The notes beneath the pieces were generated by a model. That model did not search any database, was not told the DNA's origin, and saw nothing but the letters and a program-made list of their open reading frames with translations. Source: DASUPK01 sp963804595 (GTDB lineage Bacteria > Actinomycetota > Thermoleophilia > Solirubrobacterales > 70-9). Taken from it: DNA of 64,000 nucleotides. This document shows, one piece after another, positions 63,650 to 64,000 of the stretch. Made by a program: the position numbers and the translations under genes. How positions within the stretch are numbered: position 1 is the stretch's first letter; the number at the start of each line of letters is the position of its first letter. The DNA lies in the NCBI GenBank assembly GCA_963804595.1, contig CAWDQZ010000003.1, positions 1 to 64,000 on the forward strand. The letters are read 5' to 3'.

Positions 63650-63865
63650 TCAGAAGCCCCGCGACCGTGGGAGCAGGTGGGTGTGCTCAGAGCCGGGCAC
63701 GTAGGGCGCCCTGGCTTCACCGGCACGGAGCGCGTGGGCCCGGCGGGCGCGCTGCCGGCGCCGCTCGCGGACGTGGGCCCTGAAGCTCGTCAGCCAGCCC
63801 GCCCTGCGCCTCTCGCGCGGCCTGGTCCTGATCCCGATCGTTCCGGATGTTGCGCCGCCACTCAT
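63650..63865 (-). CDS. Small basic hypothetical protein
   Basis: 71 residues with many Arg (RAHVRERRRQRARRAHALRA) and the end YVPGSEHTHLLPRSRGF. Its ATG overlaps the stop of the gene upstream (ATGA), which supports it. Family not recognised. Confidence 0.45.
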   Translation of the reverse strand: MSGGATSGTIGIRTRPRERRRAGWLTSFRAHVRERRRQRARRAHALRAGEARAPYVPGSEHTHLLPRSRGF

Positions 63866-64000
63866 CGGACCGTCCCGGAGGCTGTCGTCGCCGGCGTGGC
63901 CATGTCGCTGGTCAGGCGGCGCCCCACCCGGCCGAGCAGCGGGCGGCGCCGGCCGCCGCGGAGCTGAGCGGCCCGCTCGGAGAGCAGCGACCGGATCTCC
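63862..64000 (-). CDS. Partial gene, truncated by window end
   Basis: The visible C-terminal 45 residues read EIRSLLSERAAQLRGGRRRP then LLGRVGRRLTSDMATPATTA and SGTVR. The beginning lies beyond base 64000. It overlaps the next gene by four bases. The helical Arg-rich end does not identify the family. Confidence 0.5.
   Translation of the reverse strand, partial: EIRSLLSERAAQLRGGRRRPLLGRVGRRLTSDMATPATTASGTVR

Overview
The window is high-GC actinobacterial DNA. The gene repertoire points to class Thermoleophilia: many short NTF2/SnoaL-like proteins that start MSEENVE and end EALEAAGLSE, numerous small secreted proteins, GTG starts, and apparently leaderless promoters with a TANNNT box 6-9 nt before the start codon. 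This assignment is inferred from composition and recognised families only; no rRNA or other phylogenetic marker was compared.

Layout. (1) 1-5.5 kb: a SnoaL-like triad, a secreted protein, two tiny membrane paralogues, three overlapping acidic phage-like genes and two minus-strand genes. (2) 5.5-16.9 kb: a decayed tyrosine-recombinase tail, then tRNA-Cys(GCA), then an integrated element of about 10.9 kb. The element is bounded by a 45-bp duplication of the tRNA 3' half (5982-6026 and 16854-16898). It carries a ribbon-helix-helix protein, a HEAGH (M41-like) metalloprotease, an HK97-type prohead protease, a nuclease-like protein, a PsiE-like membrane protein, a SnoaL gene, a replication module (RepA-like ATPase with iteron-like repeats inside it), an excisionase and an integrase. 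The ATPase and integrase are frameshifted several times, so the element looks immobile. (3) 17-33 kb: a Tat-exported ferritin-like protein with its own tatA and tatC, a sialidase-like and a YWTD-propeller exoprotein, SnoaL genes, a DHFR/RibD-like reductase, a beta-helix protein, a GST-like protein, a cupin, an NfeD-like protein and a hydrolase-like protein. (4) 33.7-44.8 kb: an epimerase, tRNA-Val(GAC), remnants of a second related element, more SnoaL cassettes (five intact plus several end fragments) and secreted proteins. (5) 45-64 kb: dense, intact housekeeping DNA: M23 peptidase, thrS, infC, an acyl-CoA carboxylase beta subunit, rpmI, rplT, a SpoU/TrmH methyltransferase, pheS, pheT, argC-J-B-D, class E sortase and argG.

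How parts work together. thrS/infC/rpmI/rplT/pheS/pheT form a translation cluster that runs with an 8-bp overlap into the arginine genes, whose neighbours overlap by 1-4 nt. The ferritin-like Tat substrate sits directly upstream of tatA/tatC.

Most unusual features. First, the SnoaL genes behave like cassettes with nearly identical 5' and 3' ends, are spaced exactly 3 nt apart in arrays, and have left solo ends behind. Second, a family of short palindromes (GCTTTCCATGCAAAGC and GCTTTTCGTCCAAAGC types) is scattered through intergenic DNA, several next to SnoaL promoters or stop codons. Third, there is the tRNA-Cys element. Frameshift calls were made by reading reading-frame continuity by eye. 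They could be real decay or assembly errors, although the housekeeping genes show none.
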